From Streptomyces sp. A1277 (GTDB lineage Bacteria > Actinomycetota > Actinomycetes > Streptomycetales > Streptomycetaceae): a stretch of 64,000 bases of DNA. Positions 1 through 8,354 of this stretch are shown here, piece by piece. A program made the position numbers and the translations under genes. Position 1 is the first letter of the stretch; each line of letters opens with the position of its first letter. The stretch lies in assembly GCF_004795015.1 (NCBI RefSeq), contig NZ_SSBI01000013.1, forward strand, positions 62,001-126,000, read 5' to 3'. The notes under the pieces were generated by a model. It was not told where the DNA came from, did no database searches, and was given only the letters and a program-made list of their open reading frames with translations.

Positions 1-732
1 CTCGCCGCCCTGGCCCCCGAGCTGACCAAGCTCAACCAGGGTGCCGGGCGCCACGGCGTGCCCGAGACCCTTCAACGTGCCGACCAGGTGCTGCGGGACG
101 CCGAGGCCGTGCGGGCGGAGGCCGAGAAGCTGCCCGAGCGCGCCGCCGAGATCGATCGCCGGCTGGTGTCCCTGCGCACCCGGGCCCAGGCGCTGACCAC
201 CCGGTCCGCGTCCGTCGAGCCGGTGCTGAGCGAGTTGCGGCGGAGGTTCTCCGCCGCCTGCTGGCAGGACCTCCAGCCGGTCCCGGAGCAGGCTGCCGTC
301 AATGTGCGCCAGGCCGAGGAGAAGCTCAAGGAGGCCGCCCGCGCCCGCGATGAGCAGCGCTGGGCCGACGCCACCTCGCGGCTGAGCACCGTGCGCGCCC
401 TGCTCAACGCGACGGACGAGGCGGTGTCCGCCGCCGGTGACCGGCTGCACCGGCTCGACCTCGTCGCCAAGGACCCGCAGCAGGAGATCCAGCGGACCCG
501 GTTCGCGATCCGTGACGCCCAGCGGCTGGCCATGGCCGGGCGCCACACCCCCGAGCCGCGCCACGCCCGCCCGCTGGACGACGCGGTGGCCCGTCTCGAC
601 CAGGCCATCACGGGTCTGGAGGGCCGCCACCCCGACTACTGGCACTTCCTCACCGTGACGGAGGACCTGCGGCAGACCGCCGCCCACGTCGTCGCCGAGA
701 TCCGTGAAGAACGCGGGGCCGGAGCCAACTGA
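1..732 (+). CDS. Coiled-coil protein, C-terminal part (truncated by window start)
   Basis: The frame is already open at base 1 and runs to a TGA at 730-732, so the gene starts before the window. About 243 residues are visible. They are rich in Ala, Arg, Glu and Leu with heptad-like spacing, which suggests long alpha-helical coiled coils. I see no membrane segment or catalytic motif in this part. In Streptomyces a TPM-domain membrane protein with a long helical C-terminus often sits beside the FmdB and Ter genes, and this could be its tail; that is inference from context only. An internal GTG at 58 is unlikely to be the real start. Confidence 0.7.
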   Translation, partial: LAALAPELTKLNQGAGRHGVPETLQRADQVLRDAEAVRAEAEKLPERAAEIDRRLVSLRTRAQALTTRSASVEPVLSELRRRFSAACWQDLQPVPEQAAVNVRQAEEKLKEAARARDEQRWADATSRLSTVRALLNATDEAVSAAGDRLHRLDLVAKDPQQEIQRTRFAIRDAQRLAMAGRHTPEPRHARPLDDAVARLDQAITGLEGRHPDYWHFLTVTEDLRQTAAHVVAEIREERGAGAN

Positions 733-761
733 CTCCGGCCCGCTGCGGATAGCCTGAACCC

Positions 762-986
762 ATGCCTCGTTACGAGTACCGCTGCCGCTCCTGCGGAGAC
801 ACCTTCGAGCTCAGCCGTCCCATGGCCGAGTCCTCCGACCCCGCCTCCTGCCCCGCCGGGCACGAGGACACCGTGAAGCTGCTCTCCACGGTCGCCGTGG
901 GCGGCTCGGCCGCCTCCGGCCCGGCACCCTCCGCCGGTGGCGGTGGCGGTGGCGGCGGCTGCTGCGGCGGGGGTTGCTGCGGCTGA
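762..986 (+). CDS. FmdB-type zinc-ribbon protein with Gly/Cys tail
   Basis: A 74-residue protein. The N-terminus MPRYEYRCRSCGDTFE is the FmdB/CxxC_CxxC_SSSS zinc-ribbon signature: Cys8 and Cys11 form the first zinc knuckle, and a CPAGH segment near residue 31 supplies the second Cys. The family is widespread and proposed to be regulatory, with no proven reaction. The tail is odd: a run of eight glycines followed by CC-GGG-CC, adding four cysteines that could bind another metal or form disulfides. It starts 29 bp after the preceding gene on the same strand and faces the O-methyltransferase. Confidence 0.85.
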   Translation: MPRYEYRCRSCGDTFELSRPMAESSDPASCPAGHEDTVKLLSTVAVGGSAASGPAPSAGGGGGGGGCCGGGCCG

Positions 987-1027
987 TCCAGCTGCCGCGG
1001 CAAGCCCGGCTCCCCGCCTCCCGGCGG

Positions 1028-1687
1028 CTACCGCTTGCGTGACAGCGTCAGGCCGTCCGCGACCGTCAGCAGCACGCTGTCCATGCGCGGGTCGGCCGAC
1101 ACGTGGTCGTTGAAGTCCTGGATGTCCTTCGCCGCGCCCGTGGCGTGCGGGTCGGTCACGCCGCCGTGGAACAGCACGTTGTCCGTGGTGATGACGCCGC
1201 CCTGCCGCATCCGGGGCACCAGTTCCTCCCAGTACGCGATGTAGTTGCCCTTGTCCGCGTCCAGGTAGGCGAAGTCGATGTGGGGCTCCCGCGGCATCGC
1301 GCGCAGGGTGTCCAGGGCGGGGGCGATACGCAGGTCGATGCGGTCGGCGACGCCCGCCTTCTCCCACGCCGCACGGCCGTACGCCGTCCACTCCTGCGAG
1401 ATGTCGCAGGCGATCAGCCGGCCGTCGGCGGGCAGGGCCTGGGCCATCGACAGGGCGGAGAAGCCGGTGAAGGTGCCGACCTCCACGATGTGCCGTGCCC
1501 CGGTCAGCCGGACGAGGAAGGCGAGCAGCGGGCCCTGTTCCTCGGCGGACTGCATGCCCGCCCGGTCGGGCAGCTCGGCGTAGGTGGTCTCCACGAGTTC
1601 GCGCTGTACGGCGTCGAGCGGCGGGTTGTGCGCCAGCATGTACGCGTACAGCTCGTCCGTGATCTTGGTTTCGTTGCCCTTGGTCAT
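1028..1687 (-). CDS. SAM-dependent O-methyltransferase (class I, caffeoyl-CoA type)
   Basis: A 219-residue protein of the small cation-dependent O-methyltransferase family (Methyltransf_3). The SAM-binding motif I is visible as VEVGTFTGFSALSMA. The metal-site region includes LDADKGNY and a downstream TTDNVLFHGGV segment, which correspond to the family's Asp and Asp-Asn metal ligands. The usual substrates are catechol-type phenols; the substrate here is unknown. I chose the ATG at 1687 because it begins the conserved helical N-terminus (MTKGNETKI); upstream codons in the frame look non-coding. It stands alone between converging and diverging genes. Confidence 0.88.
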   Translation of the reverse strand: MTKGNETKITDELYAYMLAHNPPLDAVQRELVETTYAELPDRAGMQSAEEQGPLLAFLVRLTGARHIVEVGTFTGFSALSMAQALPADGRLIACDISQEWTAYGRAAWEKAGVADRIDLRIAPALDTLRAMPREPHIDFAYLDADKGNYIAYWEELVPRMRQGGVITTDNVLFHGGVTDPHATGAAKDIQDFNDHVSADPRMDSVLLTVADGLTLSRKR

Positions 1688-1806
1688 CGCGCAACTCCCT
1701 GGTCGGCCGCATGTCCCCCCGGCGGGCGGGAACGGCGTGACTGTAGTCGTCCGCCCCGGCCCGTACGAGCGCATTTCCGCGGCGCGTCGGGCGGGCCCGC
1801 CCTACG

Positions 1807-2631
1807 TCACAGACCCGACGCGCGCACGAAGCGGCGCAGGATCTCCTCGCCCGCGGCCACGCCCCGCTCGGCGGTCGCCTCGACGTGCGGGGCGCTCCAG
1901 CCGGCGTCGGCGAGTTCGCCGTGGCCGGGGCGCCAGCCCCGGTCGGCGGCGAGCAGCAGGTCGGCGTCCAGGAGTGAGTCGCCGGCGGCGAGGGTGAGGG
2001 TGGCCCCGGTGCGGCGGGCGACCTCGCGCATGGCGGCGCTCTTGGTGAGCGGGCGCGGTACGGCGTAGATCTTGCGGCCCTGGAGGGATACGGCCCAGCC
2101 GCGCGGCTCCGTCCAGGCGGCGAGCTCCTTCATCCAGTCCGGGGGGAGTTCGGCCCGGTCCACGACGAGGTAGGCGAACAGGTCCTCGGCGACCCGCTCC
2201 TTGAGCAGCCACGCGGGGTCGGCGGCGGAGACGAGGTGGGCGCGGACCTCGGCGAGCGAGGCGCACTCGTCGGTGAGCCGGCGGGCCACGGTCCGCTGCC
2301 AGTCCCGGTCGGACTCGCCGTTCACGAGGATGTGGCCGCCGTTGGCGCAGATGGCGAACTCGGCCGGAGCGCCCGGGAGATGGATGCGGTGGTACTGCTC
2401 GCGGGTGCGGGTCGTGGTCGGTACGAAGACGGTGGACGGGGCGCCGGTCAGGTCGGCGATGAGCCCGGCGGCGGTCTCGGTGACGTACGAGAGGGGCTTG
2501 TGGTCGTACACCTCGACGCACAGCAGCCGGGGTGCCCGCACGTCCTCCATGGTGAGCTGGAGGGCGGCGGCCGAGTAGATGAGGGTGCGGTCGAGGTCGC
2601 TGGCGATCAGGGTCACCGGGGAGGCGGTCAC
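1807..2631 (-). CDS. HAD-superfamily phosphatase of the Ter biosynthetic module
   Basis: A 274-residue HAD hydrolase. Motif I is LIASDLDRTLIY near the N-terminus (Asp nucleophile and the +2 Asp), and motif IV is AAGDSLLDADLL near residue 225. A Cof-like cap lies between. The GTG start at 2631 overlaps the stop of the phosphoribosyltransferase gene in a GTGA, so the two are translationally coupled. HAD phosphatases coupled to fused PRTases and HpcH-like lyases form the biosynthetic module described for Ter stress systems, proposed to make a nucleoside-like metabolite. The role is inferred from context. Confidence 0.88.
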   Translation of the reverse strand: MTASPVTLIASDLDRTLIYSAAALQLTMEDVRAPRLLCVEVYDHKPLSYVTETAAGLIADLTGAPSTVFVPTTTRTREQYHRIHLPGAPAEFAICANGGHILVNGESDRDWQRTVARRLTDECASLAEVRAHLVSAADPAWLLKERVAEDLFAYLVVDRAELPPDWMKELAAWTEPRGWAVSLQGRKIYAVPRPLTKSAAMREVARRTGATLTLAAGDSLLDADLLLAADRGWRPGHGELADAGWSAPHVEATAERGVAAGEEILRRFVRASGL

Positions 2632-5138
2632 GCGGACTCCACCGCCTTGCCGTCGGCGCCGGTCGCGCCGCGCGTGTACTTGGGGTGGATCAGCCCGACG
2701 CAGGTGTACGGGAGCGCGTCGACCTCCTCGACCGGTACGCCGCGCTGCTCGGCCAGCAGCCTGATGTGCTCCAGGTCCGGGCCGGCGCCGCGCCGGGCGA
2801 GGATCTTCCACGGGACGCGGCGCAGCAGCACCCGGGTCGTCTCGCCGACGCCGGGCTTGACGAGGTTGACGTCGTGGATGCCGTACTCCTCGCTGATGCG
2901 TTCCACCGCCGTCCAGCCCTCCCAGGTGGGGGCCCGGTCGGCCGTCAGCAGCTCCTTCACCTCGGCGTCCACGGCGTCCGCGACCTCCTCGAAGCGCTCG
3001 GTGACCGTGTCGAGGAAGAGGCCGGAGACGTCGGAGCCGGCGAGGTCGCGGTAGAACTTCGCGCCGTGGAAGTCGTGCGGCCCGACCAGGTCGGCGCGCA
3101 GGACGGTACGGGAGATGAGCCCGGAGACCGTGGAGTTGAGGCAGGCGGAGGGGATGAGGAAGTCCTCGCGGGTGCCGTACGTGCGCACGCAGCCGCCCGG
3201 GTCGGCCAGCACCGCGATCTCCGGGTCGAAGCCCTCCACGCCCTCGGTCTTCTCGAACTCCGTGACCGCGGCGGCCAGTTCGCGGGTGATCGCGCCCTTG
3301 CCTGTCCAGCCGTCCACGAACACGACGTCGGCCGGGTCGTGATGGGCGGCCAGCCAGCGCAGCGCGTTGGCGTCGATACCGCGTCCGCGCACGATCGAGA
3401 CGGCGTAGTGCGGCAGCTCGATGCCGCGCCGTGCCCGGGCCCAGCGGCGCATCAGCACGCCGACCGGCGTACCGGCCCGGGCGAGCGAGACGAGCACCGG
3501 GCGCGGGCCGCGCTCGGCGAGGACCGTCTCGGTGACCGTGCCCACGGCGCGGGCGATCCGGGCGGCCGAGAGGTCCAGGGCGGCCTTGAACAGCTCCTGG
3601 TACTGGGCGGACGGCTGGTACTCGACGGGCAGCGACTCCGCGTAGTGCGCTCCCCCGCTCTGTATCGCCTCCTCGCGCTCCTCCGTGGGCGCCTCCAGGC
3701 GGGTGTCCGAGAGGTCCTGGAGCAGCCAGCCGACCTCGTCGGGTGCGTATGAGGAGAAGGCGGGGCCGCGAAGGGGCTCGGGCAGCAGCATGGGGGCTTC
3801 TTCCTGGCGTTCGGCGGTCGTCGCCGGGACGTATGAGGGGATCACCGCGAGCAGGACCTGCCCGGTGTGCGCGGCCAGCCGGTCCAGGAGGCCGCCCGGG
3901 GCGTGCAGCGCCGGGGTGTCGGCGGCGGAGTCGACCACGGCGACCACGGCGTCGAAGCCGGCGCCCGCCACGTTGTACGCGTAGCGCTCGCCGGGTCCGT
4001 CGGCCGGGTCGTCGTGGGCCGGGAAGACCAGCTGGGTGCGTATCGCGTAGCCCGGGTCGTCCACGGCCAGGACCGGGGAGCGGGTCGTCGTGGAGTAGCG
4101 GACCTCGGCGTTCGTGCGCTCCTCCAGGGCGGTGCCCAGGCGCAGCGGCGCGTACATCAGCTCCTCGAAGCCGAGGACCAGGACGCGGCGCGGTGCGTCG
4201 CCCAGGGCCTGGGCGATGCGGTCCGCCAAGGCGGGCAGCGCGGGTTCCAGGAGGGCGCGGTGGGCCGGGGTGAAGCCGTGCCGGCCGCCGTCCGGGACGC
4301 CGGCGGGCCATGGGAGGTCGAGGCGCGTGCGGATGCCCGTGCCCGGGGACTGCTCCTCGGCGCGGCGCCCGGCGCCCGGCGCGGACTCCTGCTCCGCGAT
4401 CAAAGCCTGCCCCTTCGCGAGGACGTCGTCGGGGAGGCCGACCGTGCCGGTGCTGCGGACCACCAGGTCGACCCGGGCGCCGATCTCCGCGGCGAACTCC
4501 GCGAGCCGCCCCCGGTCGGCCGGGGAGCGCATGTCGACCAGGGCGACGATGACGTACCGGTCGCGGGGGTAGCGCTCGTGCAGGGCGCGGATCGTGTTGA
4601 GGACGGTGTTGCCGGTGGAGAACTCGTCGTCCACCAGCACCAGCACCGAGTGCGGCGAGCCGTCCCGGCCGTGCCCGTCCGCCGCCAGCAGCTCCGGGTC
4701 CTCGGGGAGCAGCAGGTGCGAGGTGGCGTGCGAGTGGGACTCCTCGAAGCCGCCCGCCCGCGCCACACCGGGCACGGGCCTGCGGGTCGAGTGGAGGTAG
4801 GGCGCGTCGCCGAGGCCGTCGGCGACCGAGTGGCCGAGGCCCGTGGCCGTCTCCGCGTAGCCGAGGACGACCGCCCGCCGCGCCCCCTCCTCGCCCAGCA
4901 GGGCGCGCACCCGGCGGCCGAGGTCGAAGCCCGCGGCGTACACCACGGAGGGGCGCTGCGGCACATGCTTGCCGAGCACGTTGGACACGAGCAGGTGTGC
5001 CCGCTTGGGGTTGCGCCGCAGGGCGAGGCCCAGCAGTTCGCGCAGCTCCCCGTCGCCCACCAGCTCGACGCCCAGTCGCTCCGCCACCCAGCTACCCGAC
5101 CACACCACGTTCGCCGTCTCTTTCCACTCGCCCGTCAT
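2628..5138 (-). CDS. Fused phosphoribosyltransferase (PRTase/TRSP-PELOTA type) of Ter module
   Basis: An 836-residue two-lobed protein. The N-terminal half has a clear PRPP-binding loop, VLVLVDDEFSTGNTVL, around residues 180-195. The C-terminal half repeats the theme with a divergent loop, VVFVDGWTGKGAI, near residue 590, followed by a conserved YGTREDFLIPSACLNS stretch. This matches the tandem PRTase-fold proteins associated with tellurium-resistance (Ter) loci, described with TRSP and Pelota-like RNA-binding domains. The proposed product is a nucleoside-like compound, not shown experimentally to my knowledge. It lies in one operon with the HpcH-like lyase upstream (55 nt gap) and the HAD gene downstream (GTGA overlap). 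Confidence 0.85.
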   Translation of the reverse strand: MTGEWKETANVVWSGSWVAERLGVELVGDGELRELLGLALRRNPKRAHLLVSNVLGKHVPQRPSVVYAAGFDLGRRVRALLGEEGARRAVVLGYAETATGLGHSVADGLGDAPYLHSTRRPVPGVARAGGFEESHSHATSHLLLPEDPELLAADGHGRDGSPHSVLVLVDDEFSTGNTVLNTIRALHERYPRDRYVIVALVDMRSPADRGRLAEFAAEIGARVDLVVRSTGTVGLPDDVLAKGQALIAEQESAPGAGRRAEEQSPGTGIRTRLDLPWPAGVPDGGRHGFTPAHRALLEPALPALADRIAQALGDAPRRVLVLGFEELMYAPLRLGTALEERTNAEVRYSTTTRSPVLAVDDPGYAIRTQLVFPAHDDPADGPGERYAYNVAGAGFDAVVAVVDSAADTPALHAPGGLLDRLAAHTGQVLLAVIPSYVPATTAERQEEAPMLLPEPLRGPAFSSYAPDEVGWLLQDLSDTRLEAPTEEREEAIQSGGAHYAESLPVEYQPSAQYQELFKAALDLSAARIARAVGTVTETVLAERGPRPVLVSLARAGTPVGVLMRRWARARRGIELPHYAVSIVRGRGIDANALRWLAAHHDPADVVFVDGWTGKGAITRELAAAVTEFEKTEGVEGFDPEIAVLADPGGCVRTYGTREDFLIPSACLNSTVSGLISRTVLRADLVGPHDFHGAKFYRDLAGSDVSGLFLDTVTERFEEVADAVDAEVKELLTADRAPTWEGWTAVERISEEYGIHDVNLVKPGVGETTRVLLRRVPWKILARRGAGPDLEHIRLLAEQRGVPVEEVDALPYTCVGLIHPKYTRGATGADGKAVESA

Positions 5139-5193
5139 ACCCGGTGCCGCTTCGGCGCCGGTGTCTCCCTACCGATCGTCCCGCCGGCCGCGC

Positions 5194-6357
5194 TCACTCC
5201 GCGAGGCAGGCCGCCAGCAGGTCCACGAAGCCGACGTCCTCACGGGCCACGCCGAAGACCTCCGCGCGCAGCAGGGTCCTCTCGGCCCAGGCCCGGTGCG
5301 GCTTCACCTCGTTCATCTTGTTCGTGTACGCGGAGCGCAGAACCCCGCCGCCGCTGCTCTCGGGCCGCAGGATGTCCTGCGCGTCGCTGAACTCCTCGTG
5401 GCTGACCACGGACAGTGCGTGCACGGGTGCGACGTGCGAGGGGTGGATGCAGGTCTTGCCGAGCAGGCCGTTGGCCCGGTCGAGCTCGATCTCGCGGAGC
5501 AGTCCGTCCAGGTCGTGCGCGATGAGCGCGGTGCGCAGTTCGTCGGCCCGGTTCTCCTGGAAGGGGCTGCGGCGCAGCTGCGGCTTGAACATGCGCTCCT
5601 GGCGGGGGAAGTACTCCCACACGGGTCCGGTGACCGTGAAACCGGACCCGTCGGCCCGGCCGAGGACGTTGACGACGTCGGCGATGACGTCGGCGACGAT
5701 TCCCACGTCGTACGCCGTCATGTCGGGGGCGCGCCGCAGTCCGTAGGCCGAGCAGAAGTCGGTGACGCCGAGCCGCAGCGCGAGCACCCGGTCACGGTGG
5801 GCGCCGACTGTCTGTGCGATGCCCTGAAGGGCCTCCCGGCGGGTCTCCAGGTGCAGCAGCTCGGGCGATTCGAGCACGGGCATGGCGAACAGCCGCCGGC
5901 CGGCGGCGGCCTCGGCCTTGGTCAGGGCCTCCAGGAACGACACGCCCCGCTCGCGCGTGAACTTGGGGAGTACGAATCCGGACAGCAGCCGGACGGACGC
6001 GCCGAGGCGGCGCACCAGGTCGGTGATCTGCCCCGGTTCGCGGACCCGGATGAACAGGAGCGGCGGATCGGCTTCGCGTGCGTCGAGGTCGGCGAACTGC
6101 CGGACGAGGTTCTCCTCGGCCCCGGCGACCTCGCAGTCGTCGATGGAGTCCTCCAGGCACAGCACCATGGAGACGACTCCGCGCCGGGCCAGTTTGACGA
6201 TGTCGTCGGCGAGCCGGGGGCGGGTGGCGGGGCTGTAGAGCGTGGCGCCCAGGGCGGCGGAGAGGAGGGGGGCGGGCGAGTCGGCGTCGAACACGCAGGG
6301 TTCCTGGAAGAACAGCCTGCCCTTCGCAGCGGCTGCAATATGCCCGAAATGGCGCAT
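5194..6357 (-). CDS. HpcH/HpaI aldolase / citrate-lyase-beta-like protein of Ter module
   Basis: A 387-residue CitE-like protein. Visible family features are SMVLCLEDSIDD (acidic metal-binding segment near residue 65), LFIRVREPGQ with the substrate-binding Arg, and the late GKTCIHPSHVAPV segment typical of CitE C-termini. The family cleaves or condenses C-C bonds of acyl-CoA or 2-oxoacid substrates; the substrate here is unknown. It heads the operon lyase-PRTase-HAD on the minus strand, the same trio seen in Ter-linked biosynthetic modules. The ATG at 6357 is followed directly by conserved sequence. Confidence 0.85.
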   Translation of the reverse strand: MRHFGHIAAAAKGRLFFQEPCVFDADSPAPLLSAALGATLYSPATRPRLADDIVKLARRGVVSMVLCLEDSIDDCEVAGAEENLVRQFADLDAREADPPLLFIRVREPGQITDLVRRLGASVRLLSGFVLPKFTRERGVSFLEALTKAEAAAGRRLFAMPVLESPELLHLETRREALQGIAQTVGAHRDRVLALRLGVTDFCSAYGLRRAPDMTAYDVGIVADVIADVVNVLGRADGSGFTVTGPVWEYFPRQERMFKPQLRRSPFQENRADELRTALIAHDLDGLLREIELDRANGLLGKTCIHPSHVAPVHALSVVSHEEFSDAQDILRPESSGGGVLRSAYTNKMNEVKPHRAWAERTLLRAEVFGVAREDVGFVDLLAACLAE

Positions 6358-6578
6358 GCGATTCCCCCCGTACTCTCTGACCGACCGGACGACGTGTGGC
6401 CGGTAATAGTACGTACGAACGGGTGTCCGCAGTTCCCTGCCCGGATGAATTCGGGATGTCTCGCCCGTTTCGCGAAGGTCCTGAAGGGGACGCGCAGGAT
6501 GATTCCGGCGCGCCGCCGGGACACGGGGCCCGACCCCCGCGTTGTCCGTACGGGCGGCCAGCAGGCAGGATGACCGGC

Positions 6579-7457
6579 ATGACGCACGCGATGGTGAAAG
6601 GCTCGAACGTCCCCCTCGACGCCATGGCCGTACGGGCCGTGCTGCGCTGGACGCCGGGCGCCGGTGTGCCCGATGTGGACGCCTCGGCCCTGCTGCTCGG
6701 CGCCGACGGCCGCGTGCGCTCGGACGAGGACTTCGTCTTCTACAACCAGCCCCGCCATCCCTCCGGCCTGGTGCGCCGGCTGCCGAAGCGGAGCCTGCCC
6801 GAGGGCCTGACGGACACCATCGAGGCCGATCTGGGCGCGCTCGACCCCTCGGTCGACCAGGTGGTCATCGCCGCCTCGTCGGACGGGGCCGCCTTCGAAC
6901 ACGTGCGCGATCTGCGCATCTTCCTCTACGACGCGGCGGCGGCCGGCGGCGACCCCCTGGCCGTGTTCGACGTGCGCGCGGAGACCGGCGAGGAGACCGC
7001 GATCATCTGCGGCGAGCTGTACCGGCGCGGCGACGGCTGGAAGTTCCGGGCCGTGGGGCAGGGCTACCCGACCGGTCTCATCGGTCTCGCGACCGCCTTC
7101 GGGATCTCGGTCGACGAGGGGGAGCCCGAGCCCGAGCCGCAGACCCCGTCGCAGCCCGGGCCGCAGCAGCCCCCGCAGCCGCAGTACCGGCCGGACCCGG
7201 TGCCGCCCGCGCCGCCGTTCCCGCCGGCGGCGCCCCCCTCGCCCGACTCGCAGGCGACCGTGCTGCACCAGCAGCCCTCGTACGGCTATCCGCAGCCCGC
7301 CCCGGCCGCACCGGCTCCGCAGCCCGCCTACGGCTACCCCGAGCCGGCCTCCGCGCAGCCCGCGTACGGCTACCCGCAGCCCGCCCCGGCGGCCGCGCAC
7401 GCGCCCGACCCGAATGTCGTGCTGCCCCCGCAGGGGCCGCAGTTCATACGGCCCTGA
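6579..7457 (+). CDS. TerD-family protein with Pro/Gln-rich repeat tail
   Basis: A 292-residue protein. Residues 1-180 are a TerD domain: MTHAMVKGSNVPL at the start, VDASALLLG with calcium-type acidic residues, and the family-typical [10 protein letters not shown] near residue 158. The last 110 residues are low-complexity Pro/Gln/Ala with several YGYP-QPAPA repeats, which may be an interaction or self-association region. I chose the ATG at 6579 because it begins the TerD consensus and has an AGGA about ten bases upstream; ATGs at 6570 and 6591 are alternatives. It is transcribed away from the HpcH-PRTase-HAD operon and faces the TerA-like gene. Confidence 0.85.
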   Translation: MTHAMVKGSNVPLDAMAVRAVLRWTPGAGVPDVDASALLLGADGRVRSDEDFVFYNQPRHPSGLVRRLPKRSLPEGLTDTIEADLGALDPSVDQVVIAASSDGAAFEHVRDLRIFLYDAAAAGGDPLAVFDVRAETGEETAIICGELYRRGDGWKFRAVGQGYPTGLIGLATAFGISVDEGEPEPEPQTPSQPGPQQPPQPQYRPDPVPPAPPFPPAAPPSPDSQATVLHQQPSYGYPQPAPAAPAPQPAYGYPEPASAQPAYGYPQPAPAAAHAPDPNVVLPPQGPQFIRP

Positions 7458-7463
7458 CGAGAC

Positions 7464-8198
7464 CTAGGTGCGGGACTTGTAACCGCGTCCCCACTGCATT
7501 CCGAAGCCGTACATCCGGTCCAGCTCCGACTGGAAGCCGTACACGAACTTCACCTCGCGGCGCACCACCAGCTCGTCCTTGACGTTCTCCACGGTGAGCA
7601 CCGCGCAGGAGCGGGCCTGCGGGGCGCGCTCGTCCAGATCGATCTCGATGCGAGGCCCGTTGCCCGGGTAGAGCGTCACCTTGGCGTGCGTCCGGTCGAA
7701 GGCCGGTGTCTGGTCGTAGATGTAGACGAAGACCATCAGCCGCTTGATGTTCTCGCGCTGGTCGAGGTTGACGTAGAGGGTCTCGCCCGAGGGGGCGCCG
7801 AAGCGGTCGTCGCCGCTGAGCCGGATGTAGGGCGGCCCGTTCAGATCGCCGAGCAGGTTGCCCAGCGGCTGCACCACGCCCTTGGTGCCGTCCGTCAGCT
7901 CGTACATGCAGCCGAGGTCCAGGTCGACGTTGACCACGCCCTGGGTGTGGGCCTGCACGGCCTCCGGCTGGAAGAACTTGAAGGGGTGCAGCAGCCGGCC
8001 GCTCCCCCGGGAGCGGCCCTCGATGTCGGAGGTGCGCATCCGCCAGGAGAGGTTGACCCGGAGGTTGCCGCTGAGCGCACCCTGCTTGGTCAGCGAGACC
8101 GTGGCGCGCCGCCGGGTGAGCACGATGGAGTTGGTGGCCGCGCTGCCCGACTCGAACTGCGACTCCCGCCCCGGCCACAGGTTGTCCCAGAACGCCAT
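7464..8198 (-). CDS. TerA-like tellurium-resistance family protein
   Basis: A 244-residue protein with a TerD-like fold. Recognisable segments are VNVDLDLGCMYELTDGTKG (acidic calcium-binding motif), GPPYIRLSGDDR, and a C-terminal YGFGMQWGRGYKSRT. These match the TerA-type branch found in actinobacterial Ter loci. The ATG at 8198 has a good upstream ribosome site (GAGGTGGGGGT) and begins conserved sequence (MAFWDNLW). It ends six bases from the convergent TerD-family gene. It is probably cytoplasmic, since there is no signal peptide. Confidence 0.82.
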   Translation of the reverse strand: MAFWDNLWPGRESQFESGSAATNSIVLTRRRATVSLTKQGALSGNLRVNLSWRMRTSDIEGRSRGSGRLLHPFKFFQPEAVQAHTQGVVNVDLDLGCMYELTDGTKGVVQPLGNLLGDLNGPPYIRLSGDDRFGAPSGETLYVNLDQRENIKRLMVFVYIYDQTPAFDRTHAKVTLYPGNGPRIEIDLDERAPQARSCAVLTVENVKDELVVRREVKFVYGFQSELDRMYGFGMQWGRGYKSRT

Positions 8199-8267
8199 CC
8201 CGACCCCCACCTCTCGGTCCTGCTCCAGTCGTCGCACGCGGCGCACGCGACGCACGCACCACTGCGG

Positions 8268-8307
8268 GGCGGCTCCGGGCCGCCTCCGGGCCTTACCCGG
8301 AGCCGCC
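8268..8307 (-). terminator. Stem-loop after the DUF475 gene
   Basis: A perfect 12-bp inverted repeat (GGCGGCTCCGGG and CCCGGAGCCGCC) with a 16-nt loop. It lies just past the stop of the DUF475/TerC-like gene and before the TerA-like gene. There is no clear U run, as is usual for Streptomyces hairpin terminators. Confidence 0.5.
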
Positions 8308-8354
8308 ACCGTACGAGCCGCCCCGCTCAGAGCGTTCCCTCAATTGCTACCGGG

